Position numbers and translations under genes: made by a program. A stretch of DNA of 64,000 bases from Phytopythium helicoides (taxonomy: Eukaryota; Oomycota; Peronosporomycetes; Pythiales; Pythiaceae). Below are positions 38,332 through 48,460 of the stretch, one piece after another (within the stretch, counting starts at the first letter, position 1; each line of letters opens with the position of its first letter). Location: positions 1,488,001 to 1,552,000 of the forward strand of contig JANFNE010000004.1 in the NCBI GenBank assembly GCA_024867545.1. The letters run 5' to 3'. The notes under the pieces were generated by a model that had not been told where the DNA came from, did not search any database, and was given only the letters and a program-made list of their open reading frames with translations.

Positions 38332-40315
38332 CTAGCTGCGGAACCATCCAAAGAGACCGCCCGAGCTCGTCTGTTTCGCGGCAGCAGCAGCCTCTGCCTT
38401 CTTCTCTTCATCCGTCTTAGTGCGCTCGGTGATGTCAGGCATCTCAATCTCATTGAACGCCACATCAAACAACATGGGCTTGAAAGGCACGGCCTGGAAC
38501 GCGGGCGGGAGCTTTACAACCTCAAAGTTGTTCTTGGCCGAGCCTGACGAAAACTCATCCTGGCGCTCAAGCAAGGACTTGCGCGTCTTCGGCACTGTCG
38601 CCTTCGACTTGCTCTTTGCATCTGACAACTCCAGTTCCTCCAGCTGCGATCGCACATCACTCTCTGTCGTAGACTGCTGCAGGAAACTCTGCGCCGTCGT
38701 CCGGCTAACAGCACCAGTGAGCTCCTCACTCAAGGACTTGCCATACTCCTGCAGGATGTCATCCTTGGCCGCAGGCTGCGCACTCAAAATCTCATCCGCC
38801 TCAGCTAGGAATCCCGCCGCATACTGGTAAAGCGCCAGCGCTTCCGCGAATCGGCGCTGCTGAAGGTACGACTGAGCGATGGTAGCGGCACGAACGGCAC
38901 GGAAAGTGGCCTGGTACGCGCCGTACTTGGCTGCACGCAGTGACTCAAGCTCCCCAAGTGAAGGGATCGCGAGAATGTCCCCAATGCTCTGCACGAGCAT
39001 GTCGAGAATGTGGGTAAGCTCACCCGTCGTCTGTGTAGCGAGTCGGAGCTTCTCGTACACGTAGATGGAGCGCTCGACTTGCTTGGTCAACTTCTGAAAG
39101 CGAACATACTCCTCAAGTCCCTGAAGCACTTCGATGTCCGTGTGCACAAGCGCGCTGCCACTCTTGGACTGCTGCTGGAGTTTGGCCATTTCCGTCTTAA
39201 TGACTTGCAGAACTGAATCGTACGAGCTCAGAAGCTCCAAGAAGAGTGCATCCCGCTTCTTGTCACTATCGCCAGGTGCAACAGCTGAGAGCGCTTCAAT
39301 TTTGGCGGCAACCTCGTCAGGACCAAGAAGCGCCATGCCAAGCACCTGCGAAGGAATCGCAATCTGCTTGCCCTTCCAGTCGACCGAGCCGAGGTTGGCA
39401 ACTTTTTGCTTGCGCGCTTCGAGCAGCACCACGTCGATCTTGGACTGCAGCAGCGCGTTACTAGCCGAGTCACCGCTCGAGCTCAGGTCCAGCGAAGAGA
39501 CCGCGTCACCCTGACGGCGGCCCTGGAGCGCTAGGCGGTGCTCGCAGAAGCGGATAAAAGGTTGCAGCTCGTCCGCAAACGTCGTAAAGAGCTCGCGCTG
39601 CGACGGCGTGCCGACCTGCGACAGATCCGAGTAGATGCGGCGCGCCGTCGTGAACTTGTCGAGCGCCGCACGGTGCTCTTCACGGTGGAAGGCGAGGTTG
39701 CCGGACATGAAGGCTGCGTACGCCTCAGCCTCGAGGCTCGTGCGCCTGCATCACGAGACGAGCACAGCGTTAGTGATGCAAGATACACAACGGCCGCCGA
39801 GCAGCAGCAGCGTACGCGTCGGCACGCTCGGCGCAGATGTCTGCGAGTCGCTGGCTCCAGTCTGCGGCCTTGCGCAGGCGGCCATTGAGGTGGAACTTGA
39901 TGCGCGAGTTGGCGTCGTCTCCGTTCTCGGCCTTGTCCAGGTTGTCGTCCTCCTTGAGCTGCATGGCGTAGCTCCACGCGCGCTCGGCATTGTACAGCGG
40001 GATGTACAGGAAGCGCGCCTCGGAGGCCGTGGCGGCGTCCACCTTCTTGTTCACGAACGCCTTGCCCTTGCCGTGCGTGAACTTGACCGACTTGCGCACG
40101 CGCTGCAGGCGCCGCGAGCAGTACTGCCGGTAGCGGCGGAAGTCGCGGTGCCGCAGTCCGTTCTGCAGCTGCGCGGCCTTGACCGTCTCGAGGACTGCGG
40201 GGCCGCACGCGCGTCAGCAAGGCCTATCTATACAAACTCCAAGTCACGCGCACGCACTCGGCACGCTCAGCACTTCCTGCGCGGCCTCCGCCATCGCCAC
40301 GTCCGCCTTCGCCAT
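38332..40315 (-). CDS. SRP68: Signal recognition particle 68-kDa subunit
   Basis: Exons 40315-40258, 40194-39816, 39745-38332 (616 aa, the family's usual length). SRP68 heterodimerises with SRP72 and binds SRP RNA in co-translational targeting to the ER. The RNA-binding N-terminal domain shows NGLRHRDFRRYRQYCSRRL and RVRKSVKF, the family signature. EAEAYAAFMSGNLAFHREE spans the exon 2/3 junction region, and the C-terminus has PFKPMLFDVAFNEI and ends in a Gly/Trp-rich GGLFGWFRS. Introns are 63 and 70 bp with donors GTGCGT and GTACGC; joins in phases 1 and 2 keep the frame. Divergent from the exosome gene with 205 bp between start codons. Confidence 0.93.
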
Positions 40316-40364
40316 CGCCGCTCGCTCGCTGGTTGGGAAATCCCCCTTCCAGGGGGGGAGGGTC

Positions 40365-40404
40365 CTCTGATTGGCGACTCGGACGTCTTTCTGTCCAATC
40401 AGAG
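40365..40404. promoter_or_regulatory. CCAAT inverted repeat in the SRP68/MTR3 divergent promoter
   Basis: CTCTGATTGG at 40365-40374 and its exact reverse complement CCAATCAGAG at 40395-40404, 20 bp apart, lie in the middle of the 205-bp bidirectional promoter. Nearby, GTCGGTTATG occurs twice (about 40412 and 40434). Confidence 0.6.
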
Positions 40405-40520
40405 ATTAGATGTCGGTTATGGAACAGATTGTGTCGGTTATGCCCATGGGTCGTCGACGGCCATGGCATTTTTCGCCATCACCTTGCTGCCAAGAGCGCC
40501 TGCCTGCCCGACGACGAGCC

Positions 40521-41368
40521 ATGCAGAACTGCTACGTCCCTGGCGTGGCGCCGGCGGCCTCGAGCGCGGAGCAGAGCGCCGCCAAGCAGCTGATGGAGCA
40601 GGGCCAGCGCCTGGACGGCGTCCGCGGCAGCCGTGACGAGCTGCGCCGCGCGTTCATGCGGCTGGGCGTCGTGAGCGGCGCCGCCGGCTCGGCGTACGTT
40701 GAGCTCGGCCGCACGCGCGTCGTCTGCGCCGTCTACGGGCCGCGTAATGACACGCGCGCGCGCAGAGAGTTCAGCAAGGAGGGACAGCTCGTCTGCGACT
40801 TCAAGTACGCGCCGTTCGCGGACGCCGAGGCGCGTCGAGAGCGCGGACAGGTAGATACTTGCGTGCACGGCCCGGCGGTTGGTGGCGTGGAAAGCGAGCT
40901 GACTTGCTGATGCGTGCTGTCAACTAGGACCCGGAGGAGCTTGAGATGTCCGCCGTGCTCATGCAGGCGCTGTCGCCCGCGGTGATGCTGGAGGCGCTGC
41001 CCAAGTGCGTCGTGTCCATCTACGTGACGGTGCTGGAGCGCGACGGCGGCGAGCTGGCTGCGGCCATCAATTGCGCGTCGCTCGCACTTGTGGACGCTGC
41101 GGTCGAGATGTACGACGTCGTGACGGCTGCTTCCGTCGGTATTGTCCGCTCGAACGTCGTGCTGGACCCGTGTCGCCAGGAGGAGACGCTCGGCGAGGGA
41201 CGCATTGTGCTGGCGTACATGCCGTCAGTCGGAAAGGTTACGCACATGCTGCAGGCGGGCAAGGTGCAGCACAAGCAGCTCGAGGAGGCTGTCGACCTGT
41301 GCACGGACGCGTGCATCGGTGTTGTCAAGACGCTCACGACTGCTGCGCTAGTGCAGGCGCTGTCGTGA
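40521..41368 (+). CDS. EXOSC6: Exosome RNase PH-like subunit MTR3/EXOSC6
   Basis: Exons 40521-40850 and 40928-41368 (256 aa); intron 77 bp, donor GTAGAT. One of the six RNase PH-like ring subunits of the RNA exosome, which threads RNA to the catalytic subunits. The RNase PH fold is shown by RLDGVRGSRDELRRAF, GSAYVELGRTRVVCAVYGP, and the C-terminal block AAINCASLALVDAAVEMYDVV, closest to MTR3/EXOSC6 among the paralogues. Catalytic phosphate-binding residues are not obvious, as expected for eukaryotic ring subunits. An in-frame ATG lies 75 bp upstream; the one at 40521 gives the family's usual start. Confidence 0.87.
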
Positions 41369-41537
41369 TCCCTTCATCCACCCTACTAGCTAGACCTTTC
41401 ATTAGTCAGTCGTCGTTGCTCCATGCATGGAGTGGGAAATATATTGGCTCGCTTTCGTTTCCACCTCGTTGTTCGACGCGAACAGATGAACACGCACGCT
41501 AGTCTACTTTGCTTCGCTTCTCTCGCGCACACGTCAT

Positions 41538-42695
41538 CTAGACCGCGACCTCGGCCTTGCGGTTCTTGAGCAGGTTCTTCATGAAGAACTCGCCCGCCTT
41601 GTAGCTCGAGCGCACCATGGGACCGCTGGCCACGTACAGGAAGCCCATCTGCTCTGCGACCTTCTGCCACTCGGCAAAGGCCTCAGGCGTCACGTACTCC
41701 TTCACCGGCATATGCTTGATGCTCGGGCGGAGGTACTGGCCGAACGTCACGACATCCACCCCCGTGTTGCGCAGATCCTTGAGCGTCTGGTAGATGTCCT
41801 CCTTGCGCTCGCCAACGCCGAGCATCAGCGACGTCTTGGTGACCATGGTCGGCACGCTCGCCTTAGCCTGCTCGAGCACGAACAGCGACTGCTTGTAGTT
41901 CGCGCGGTAGTCGCGAACACGACGCTGCAGGCGCTCAACCGTCTCGAGGTTGTGCGCGAACACATCGAGTCCCGAGCGCGCGACCAGGTCGATGAGGTCC
42001 TTCTGTCCCTGGAAGTCGGGCGTGAGGCACTCGATCATGATCTCGGGCATCTGCGCGCGCAGAAGGCTAACGGTGCGCGCGATGTGGTTGGCGCCAAGGT
42101 CCTCGTAGTCGTCACGGTCGACGCTCGTGAAGACGATGTAGTCGAGTCCCCACTGCGCGATGGCCGAGGCGACCTTGGCGGGTTCCTCCGGGTCCAGCGG
42201 CTTGGGCTTCTTGCTGGTCTTGACGGCGCAGAAGCTGCATCCGCGCGTGCACGTGTCGCCCATGAGCATGATGGTGGCAGTAGCGATGCCGTCCTTGCCT
42301 CCGCCCCAGCACTCGCCAATATTGGGGCACTTGGCCTCCTCGCAGACCGTGGCGAGTCCGAGCCCGCGCACCGTCTTCTTGAGGCGCTCGTAGTTGGGGC
42401 CCTGCGTGGGCTGTGCCTTGAGCCAGCTGGGCTTGCGGTTGGACGCGTTGGGCTTGCGCGAGGGCTTGGCGCCAGCAGCGGCCTCGCCGAACGCAAAGTC
42501 CTCCAGCGACAGCGCCTGCTCCGCGAACGTCGGGCCCTGCTGCGCCTCCTCGGCCAGCCGCGTGCGCAGCGCCTGCAGCCGCGAGCTCGTCTCCGAGTTG
42601 GTCACCTGAACCTGCGGCGCAGCCAGCGAGCTCGCGCTCAGGCGGCGCGCCTGGCCAGCGGCCGCGCGGGCGCCGCTGCGACTTGCGCTCTGCAT
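41538..42695 (-). CDS. LIAS: Lipoyl synthase, mitochondrial
   Basis: Radical-SAM enzyme inserting two sulfurs into protein-bound octanoyl groups to make lipoate, needed by pyruvate and 2-oxoglutarate dehydrogenases. 385 aa from the ATG at 42695. An Arg/Ser/Ala-rich presequence ([20 protein letters not shown]) precedes the body. The auxiliary cluster motif is [12 protein letters not shown], the radical-SAM motif CTRGCSFC, and the C-terminal RSSYKAGE supplies the conserved Arg-Ser-Ser. All expected cysteines are present. It needs Fe-S clusters, linking it functionally to the ISCU scaffold in this window. Its promoter contains three ATTGG boxes shared with the small divergent gene at 42879. Confidence 0.95.
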   Translation of the reverse strand: MQSASRSGARAAAGQARRLSASSLAAPQVQVTNSETSSRLQALRTRLAEEAQQGPTFAEQALSLEDFAFGEAAAGAKPSRKPNASNRKPSWLKAQPTQGPNYERLKKTVRGLGLATVCEEAKCPNIGECWGGGKDGIATATIMLMGDTCTRGCSFCAVKTSKKPKPLDPEEPAKVASAIAQWGLDYIVFTSVDRDDYEDLGANHIARTVSLLRAQMPEIMIECLTPDFQGQKDLIDLVARSGLDVFAHNLETVERLQRRVRDYRANYKQSLFVLEQAKASVPTMVTKTSLMLGVGERKEDIYQTLKDLRNTGVDVVTFGQYLRPSIKHMPVKEYVTPEAFAEWQKVAEQMGFLYVASGPMVRSSYKAGEFFMKNLLKNRKAEVAV

Positions 42696-42773
42696 GCTTG
42701 GGGGCTTCTTGGCTTGCTCGCGAATGCCGAGGAGCTCTTGGGCCAAGCAGCCCACCCTTCGTAGATATCTCCC

Positions 42774-42843
42774 ATTGGTTGAAATAGATGTATCCAAGCG
42801 ATCTGATTGGTCGGAAATGGGTGACGTCTGCTTTGGTGATTGG
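42774..42843. promoter_or_regulatory. ATTGG triplet in the LIAS divergent promoter
   Basis: ATTGG at 42774-42778 (within ATTGGTTGAAA, one base off the recurrent element), 42806-42810 and 42839-42843, with a TGACGTC site near 42822. Confidence 0.5.
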
Positions 42844-42878
42844 ACGTGGCGCTCACCACCGCTCCATCAAGGCTCGAG

Positions 42879-43227
42879 ATGCTGCGCGGGTCGATGCGCG
42901 GCGCCTTCCAAAGCGCGCGGCAGGCGCGGCGAGCGGCCGCAAAGCGCGGCGCAGGCGCAGGCGCAGGCGGTCGGCGAGGCGGCGCGGAGCTGGAGAGCGC
43001 GTTCTGCGGGCAGCAGCGGCGCGCGTTCGGCAAAGGATACGCCGAGACGGTGCGCTGCGGCTCGGATCGCTTGGCTGCTGGGGGTTTGGGGGGCTCATGG
43101 GAGGTTCTCGCAGCTGCCGAGGGCGCTGGCGGTTGCAGGCGTGGGGCTACTGGACATCGGCGCGGTGCATGGGCCGCTGGTTGCGGTGCTGGACGGACTG
43201 GTGCTGGACGACGACGACGGGCGATAA
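42879..43227 (+). CDS. Small putative mitochondrial protein
   Basis: Proposed exons 42879-43049 and 43114-43227 (94 aa); intron 64 bp, donor GTGCGC. Exon 1 is Arg/Ala/Gly-rich without acidic residues at its start (MLRGSMRGAFQSARQARRAA), resembling a presequence. Exon 2 encodes a hydrophobic stretch (LAVAGVGLLDIGAVHGPLVAVL) and an acidic end (DDDDGR). No family is recognised. The intron length and splice sites fit the local norm, but there is no conserved sequence across the junction to test it; an unspliced reading is possible. Divergent from LIAS with 183 bp between start codons. Confidence 0.4.
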
Positions 43228-43508
43228 CGGCGGCTTTCGGGCGACGACGAGCTGCTGCAGCATTGCAAGTTGGCTCAGCATCGAGTAGCGCAACGTGTAG
43301 AAGACATTGATAGGACGAATGCACGGACCGAAAGCCACCATTTAGTTTGCTCAAAGGTGTCCGGTGAGGGACGAGCGGCGTTTTGCATTGCTTTTACTTA
43401 GAAAAACAGGTTGGAGAACATGGCGAGATGGCGAGAAGCTACCTACGAGAGGCGGCCTCTCCCCCGACCAGTCGGCCCATTTCCGAGAGGGAAAACTAGC
43501 CGACAAGC

Positions 43509-44233
43509 TTACTCCTGCTGCACGGGAAACTCGAACACAACGTCCTTGTTGGTGAGCTTCTTGTACACCGTGGCGAAGGTGTCGAGCTTGGTCTCCACGT
43601 TGACCTGGTCCTTGGGGTCGAGGTACACCTTGAGGAGCTTCGAGCCGTCAAGACGCACGCGCGTGCGCTTGCCGACAATCTCCGTGGGGTACACGAGGTC
43701 CTGCACAAGGGGAAAACAGTCACAGTTCATCAGCATGGGGCGTGGGGTGGCTAATCCCCAGAGGCCATCTTCATACGGAAACAAAAGGTGGAAAACAACA
43801 GCGCGAAAGCACGCGTAACACGCAGCAAGGAGAGGGAACGTACGTCGAGGATGGCCTCCTGCACGGCCGTGAGCGTGCGCGAGCGCGGGCGCGGGCCGTT
43901 CGTCTTGTTGGAGCGCGAGTAGCCCTTGCCGAGGATCGTGCGCTGGGCGATGATGACAACGTGGCGGCCGCTGAACTTCTTCTCGAGCTCGCGCACCAGG
44001 CGCACCTGGATCTTGTTGAAGGCCTTGTGCAGACGGAACGGCACGAAGATGGCGATGGCCTTGCGGCCCGACGAGATGTCCACCTGCTTGGCGGCCGTGA
44101 TGTACAGGTCCTTCAGGTCGTTCTTGATCTCGGCAGCCGACAGCTCGAGGTTGTACAGCTCCTGGGCGACCTGGAGCTCGAACTCATCGGCGGTCTGGCC
44201 CTCGGGCTTGACGATCTTGGCGGCGGCGGACAT
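43509..44233 (-). CDS. RPS7: Cytosolic ribosomal protein eS7
   Basis: Exons 44233-43844 and 43700-43509 (193 aa, the normal length); intron 143 bp, donor GTACGT, phase 0. Component of the 40S subunit. Conserved segments include [24 protein letters not shown] split by a few residues, the [10 protein letters not shown] loop, [12 protein letters not shown] ending exon 1, and [13 protein letters not shown] beginning exon 2. The intron is about twice the local norm. Codon use is strongly biased to C/G endings, consistent with high expression. Confidence 0.96.
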
Positions 44234-44586
44234 GGTTCTCTACTTGCAAAACGTCGAATGCTTTGCCTGCTGAGCTGCCAGCACCTCCCCATGAGGACCT
44301 CCGGACCAGTCAAATGGGGGGCGACAGTTGGAGAGCGTACATACATTTGTAGAGAAAACGACAACTGTGGAGCAAGCCAATTATGGAGCAGTAAAAAAAA
44401 TGTAAATGCGCCTGTGGAGCGAAAGTACAGTTGTGGAGCAATTGACAAGTTCAACGCGTTCTACCAGTTGCACCAGAACGTAAGACACCAACATCAACAA
44501 TTGACATGCAACGTGTATTGGAGAACTGACATCGCTCTCCTCGCCGATACTCGCTACTGCCGCAGCAATTGACTAGTCGACACCCT
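44234..44586. other. Intergenic with repeated TGTGGAGC motif
   Basis: 353 bp upstream of eS7. TGTGGAGC occurs three times (about 44367, 44411, 44431) plus one TATGGAGC (about 44384), along with an A8 run near 44393. This may be part of the eS7 promoter or unrelated. Confidence 0.4.
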
Positions 44587-46120
44587 TCAGAACCTGGAGA
44601 CATCACGGCCGACGCCGAGCGTCTTGAGCCAGTCCAGCGGCACCTGCATGCGCAGACGCCAACTGCCGAGCTTGGTCAGGTACGCGCTGCGCCATAGGAA
44701 CCATGCCTTCCATCCGCTCAGCTTGATCTTGTCGTCTCCGCGTGGTCTGGCCTCGAACAGCCCCGAGTACGAGCCCAAGTACGCCATCATGCCCTTGCTG
44801 TAGAACGAGTACGGCTTCGCCGGGGCCGGATTGCGACCGCGAAGCAGCGAAGTCAGGTAGTTGGCTTGGGACTGCGCTTTCTGAGCCGTCGCAGGCAACG
44901 GATAGTCCAGGATCTCCGCACAGTCTCCGATAGAGAACACGTTCGACTTGCGAGGCATTCCGAACGGAGCCACATCTTCGATCTCTGGCGCACCAAGCAC
45001 TTGGCAGTACTGGTTCGTGAGGATGTTGCCACGCTTACTCTTGTCGAAGACTGTGAGTGACTTGGTGAGGTCGTTGGGTCCGACACCAGCCGTCCACACG
45101 ACAAGTCCGGCTGGTAGTTTTTCACCACCTTCAAGAATGACTCCGTCCTCGGTCACTTCGATGCAATTCGTCTTCAATACCTCCATGCTGTCTCGGGTCA
45201 GAATCTTGCGGCTTGCAACGTCTCGAAGCTCTGCGTCAAAACCGCTGAGAATATCAGCCGAGTCGAGCAACGTCACCCGCAAATACTTGGATGACATCGG
45301 GTACATTCGCGCGAGATCTTCCTTGAGGAAGTCGTACAGTTCGGCGCAGAACTCGATGCCAGTGGGGCCTCCTCCGACCACGACAAAGTGAAGCAACCTC
45401 TTCTTCTCCTCCTCGGTAACTCCAGGCTGCGTTGCTGCCTCAAAGTTCCCAAGAATGCGGTATCGGATCTTCTGAGCGTGGTGAATCTCCTTGAGGAAGA
45501 ACGCGTGCTCTTCGACTCCTGGGAGTCCAAACGTGAGCGGCCGAGACCCACACGCCAGCACCAGCGTGTCATACTTGAGTGTGTACCGACGACGGTCGGC
45601 AACAACGGACTGCACGTCGACTTCTTTGGCCTCGGGTCGGATATCTCGGACACTCGCAAAGTGGAAGTGACCCTCGTGTCGGAATATGCCGTCGCGCAGT
45701 GGCTCAACGATTGACCGAAACTCGAGCGTGCCGACCGTGGTGCTCGCTAGCAGCGGCGTGTACAGGAAGTGCTGGATGCAGGCAAAAGCAATGTCAGTGG
45801 ATTTGCCTACGTTTCTCACCGAGTCTTTGCTCACTTACGTTGCGCCGCGAGATGACCTCGATGTCCACGGGTCGGCCCACGGTGGCCTCAATGTCGGCGA
45901 TGTACTTGTTGCACTGCGTGAGAAGCTGGTAGCCTGCCCATCCGGCGCCGATAATGAGCAGCTTGTAGTGGTCGTTCTCTGGGATAGGTTGTGCCTTGCT
46001 GATCGCTTGCGAGTCGCTGCTGGATGGAGCAACCGAGCTGTATGCACACAGTGGCGACGAGAAGGAGCGGAAGTCTCGAGCTCGAGTCGCCAGGGTCGTT
46101 CGAGAGAGCAGAAGTCGCAT
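44587..46120 (-). CDS. Type II (alternative, rotenone-insensitive) NADH dehydrogenase, copy A
   Basis: Exons 46120-45839 and 45771-44587 (488 aa); intron 67 bp, donor GTAAGT, phase 0. A single-subunit, non-proton-pumping flavoenzyme passing electrons from NADH to ubiquinone at the mitochondrial inner membrane. The presequence is Arg/Ser-rich (LLLSRTTLATRARDFRSF). The FAD site is LLIIGAGWAGYQLL; the NADH site is FVVVGGGPTGIEFCAEL. RRN|HFLYTPLLASTTVGTLEFR spans the splice junction and matches the family exactly. The C-terminus has AYLGSY and the membrane-anchoring helix region WFLWRSAYLTKLGSWRLR. No EF-hand insertion. Tandem with copy B at 46905. Confidence 0.93.
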
Positions 46121-46904
46121 CTTGAGCGCTGGCAGGAAGACGGCAGATTTGCAAATGGCAGTGCAAGACCAGCAGCAGCAGCCTCACTTCCTCATCGACG
46201 TGTGGTGTGCCTGCGAGAGCTCCATCCTCGGAAACACTCTTGAGCAGCAAGGTCGATGGGCGTGGTCCAGATGCCAACGAGAGAGAGAGAGAGCTCGTAG
46301 GCATCCCTGGCACGTCAAGGATCGAAAGAATCCGCGTCAGGAGGTGCGGCGTTGCAAGCCTCACCGTCGTCATTCGGTCTCGCTTGTCTTTAGTATGCCA
46401 CCGATGCCTCGACGTCACCGATGCTCGTCGGGTTTGCAGCGAGCATAGACGCTGCAGCTGCATCTCAACCTCCGTGACGTGGCCCGTCGGAATCCCGAGG
46501 CTGTCTCCACGAGCCAAGCGAGGAAGCATTCGCCACCAGCACATTCGCGTGGAGACGGAGCCCGTCGATGCGAGGGTGTCAGCAGCTGAAGGTGGCGACG
46601 GACCGTGCATCAGCCTGGGTGCTTCAAGCTGAGCTGTTCAGATTAAGGTGTGGGCGCCAAGCCATTCGCTGCCAGGGAGTCAACACATCATTGCGGGCCG
46701 CTCCAAGTTGAAGCTGTTGAACAGCTGACGCACGTGCCACCAGTCCAGCGTGTTGTTCAACGCGACACCAATGCAACGCAATGGATTTGAACACCAGAGT
46801 GGATCGGCTGATATCTATTCGTGTCCTCTCATCAAACTCACAAGAAGCGTGCGCGAGCTTGCGGCTCATCCGCTTCGGCTACTGCTGTCATCTTTTCACT
46901 CGTC
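46121..46904. other. Intergenic between the two NADH dehydrogenase genes
   Basis: 784 bp. Small open frames only; a short GAGAGAGAGA run near 46279. It holds the promoter of copy A; no remnant of a third gene was recognised. Confidence 0.5.
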
Positions 46905-48460
46905 TCAGAACCGAGAGACGTCGCGACCGACCACGATGGCCTTGAACCAGTCGATGGGCACCTGCATGCGCAGGCGCCAACTGCCGAGCTTGGTCAGGTA
47001 CGCACTGCGCCACAAGAACCACGCCTTCCATCCACTGAGCGTGATCTTGTCGTCGTCTCTGGGGTGAGCTTCAAAGAGACCCTGGTATGAGCCCAAGTAC
47101 GCCATCATGCCCTTACTCTGAAATGCGTATGGCTTGGCCGGAGAAGGGTTCTTCCCTCGCAAGATGTTGGTGAGGTAGTTGGCTTGGGACTGCGCCTTCT
47201 GAGCCGTCGCAGGCAACGGATAGTCCAGGATCTCCGCACAGTCTCCGATGGAGAACACATTCGACTTGCGAGGCATTCCGAACGGAGCCACATCTTCGAT
47301 CTCTGGCGCACCAAGCACTTGGCAGTACTGGTTCGTGAGGATGTTGCCACGCTTACTCTTGTCGAAGACTGTGAGGGACTTGGTGAGGTCGTTGGGTCCG
47401 ACTCCAGCCGTCCACACGACAAGTCCGGCCGGGATTTTCTCGCCGTCCTTCAGAATCACGCCGTCGCTCGTCACCTCGATGCAGTTCTTCTTAACGATCT
47501 GCATATTGCTGCGGGATTGGATCTTACGCAGCGCTACAACCCGGAGGTGAGCGTCAAAGCCGCTCAAGATCTCAGCAGAGTCGAGCAACGTCACTGCAAG
47601 GTACTTGGAAGTCTGGGGATACTTGTGCACCAAGTCCTGTTGCACCAAGTCGTACAGCTCGGCGCAGAACTCAATGCCAGTCGGACCTCCTCCGACAACA
47701 ACGAAGTGAAGCAACCGCTTCTTCTCTTCCGGTGTCACACCCGGCTGTGTGGCTGCCTCGAAGTTCTCGAGGATACGGTTGCGGATCTTCTGAGCGTGAG
47801 CAATCTCCTTGAGGAAGAACGCGTGTTCTTCGACTCCTGGGAGTCCGAATGTAAGCGGTCGTGAGCCGCACGCCAGCACCAGCGTGTCGTACTTGATATC
47901 GTAGCTGCGCTCTCCGTCGCCAACGCGCACCGCTGATTTCACTCGCAGCTTCTTCTTCTCGGGCTCGATGCTCGTCACACTCGCCAGGTGAAAGTTGTCT
48001 TCGTGGCGGAACATGCTGTCTCGCAGCGGCTCGATGATGGATCGGAACTCGAGCGTGCCGACCGTGGTGCTCGCCAGCAGCGGCGTGTACAGGAAATGCT
48101 GCACGATACCAGACAAGAAAGCGAGCGTCAGAAGCGTCCAAGACAGATGCCCTCGCCATTCCCACGTACGTTGCGCTTGGAGACAACGACGATGTCGACC
48201 GGCCGGCCCACGGTCTCCTCGATGTCAGCCAGGTGCTTGTTGCACTGCGAGAACATCTGATACCCCGCCCAGCCCGTGCCTACGATCACGAGCTGGTGGT
48301 TGCGCGTCGCGTGGTCCTTCTCCTCCTCATCCGTCGCCGTCACCGCAGCCGCCGACGCGTCGCTCCGCGCCGTTCGAACTGCCGACAGCAGCGAGTATGT
48401 GCGCGGGTGGAGGCTTGCGGCGCAACGCAGCGCGCGCATCTCGAGTCTGTGCGCCAGCAT
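46905..48460 (-). CDS. Type II NADH dehydrogenase, copy B
   Basis: Exons 48460-48170 and 48098-46905 (494 aa); intron 71 bp, donor GTACGT, at the same codon position as in copy A. The FAD motif is LVIVGTGWAGYQMF, with the second Gly-x-Gly reading GTG where copy A has GAG, and the NADH motif is again FVVVGGGPTGIEFCAEL. The presequence differs from copy A and is followed by an acidic patch (DEEEKD). The start could also be the ATG at 48442. A tract of about 250 bp (47174-47428) is almost identical to 44855-45109 of copy A although flanking exon sequence has diverged clearly. Two enzymes may serve opposite faces of the inner membrane or different conditions; this is inference. Confidence 0.92.
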
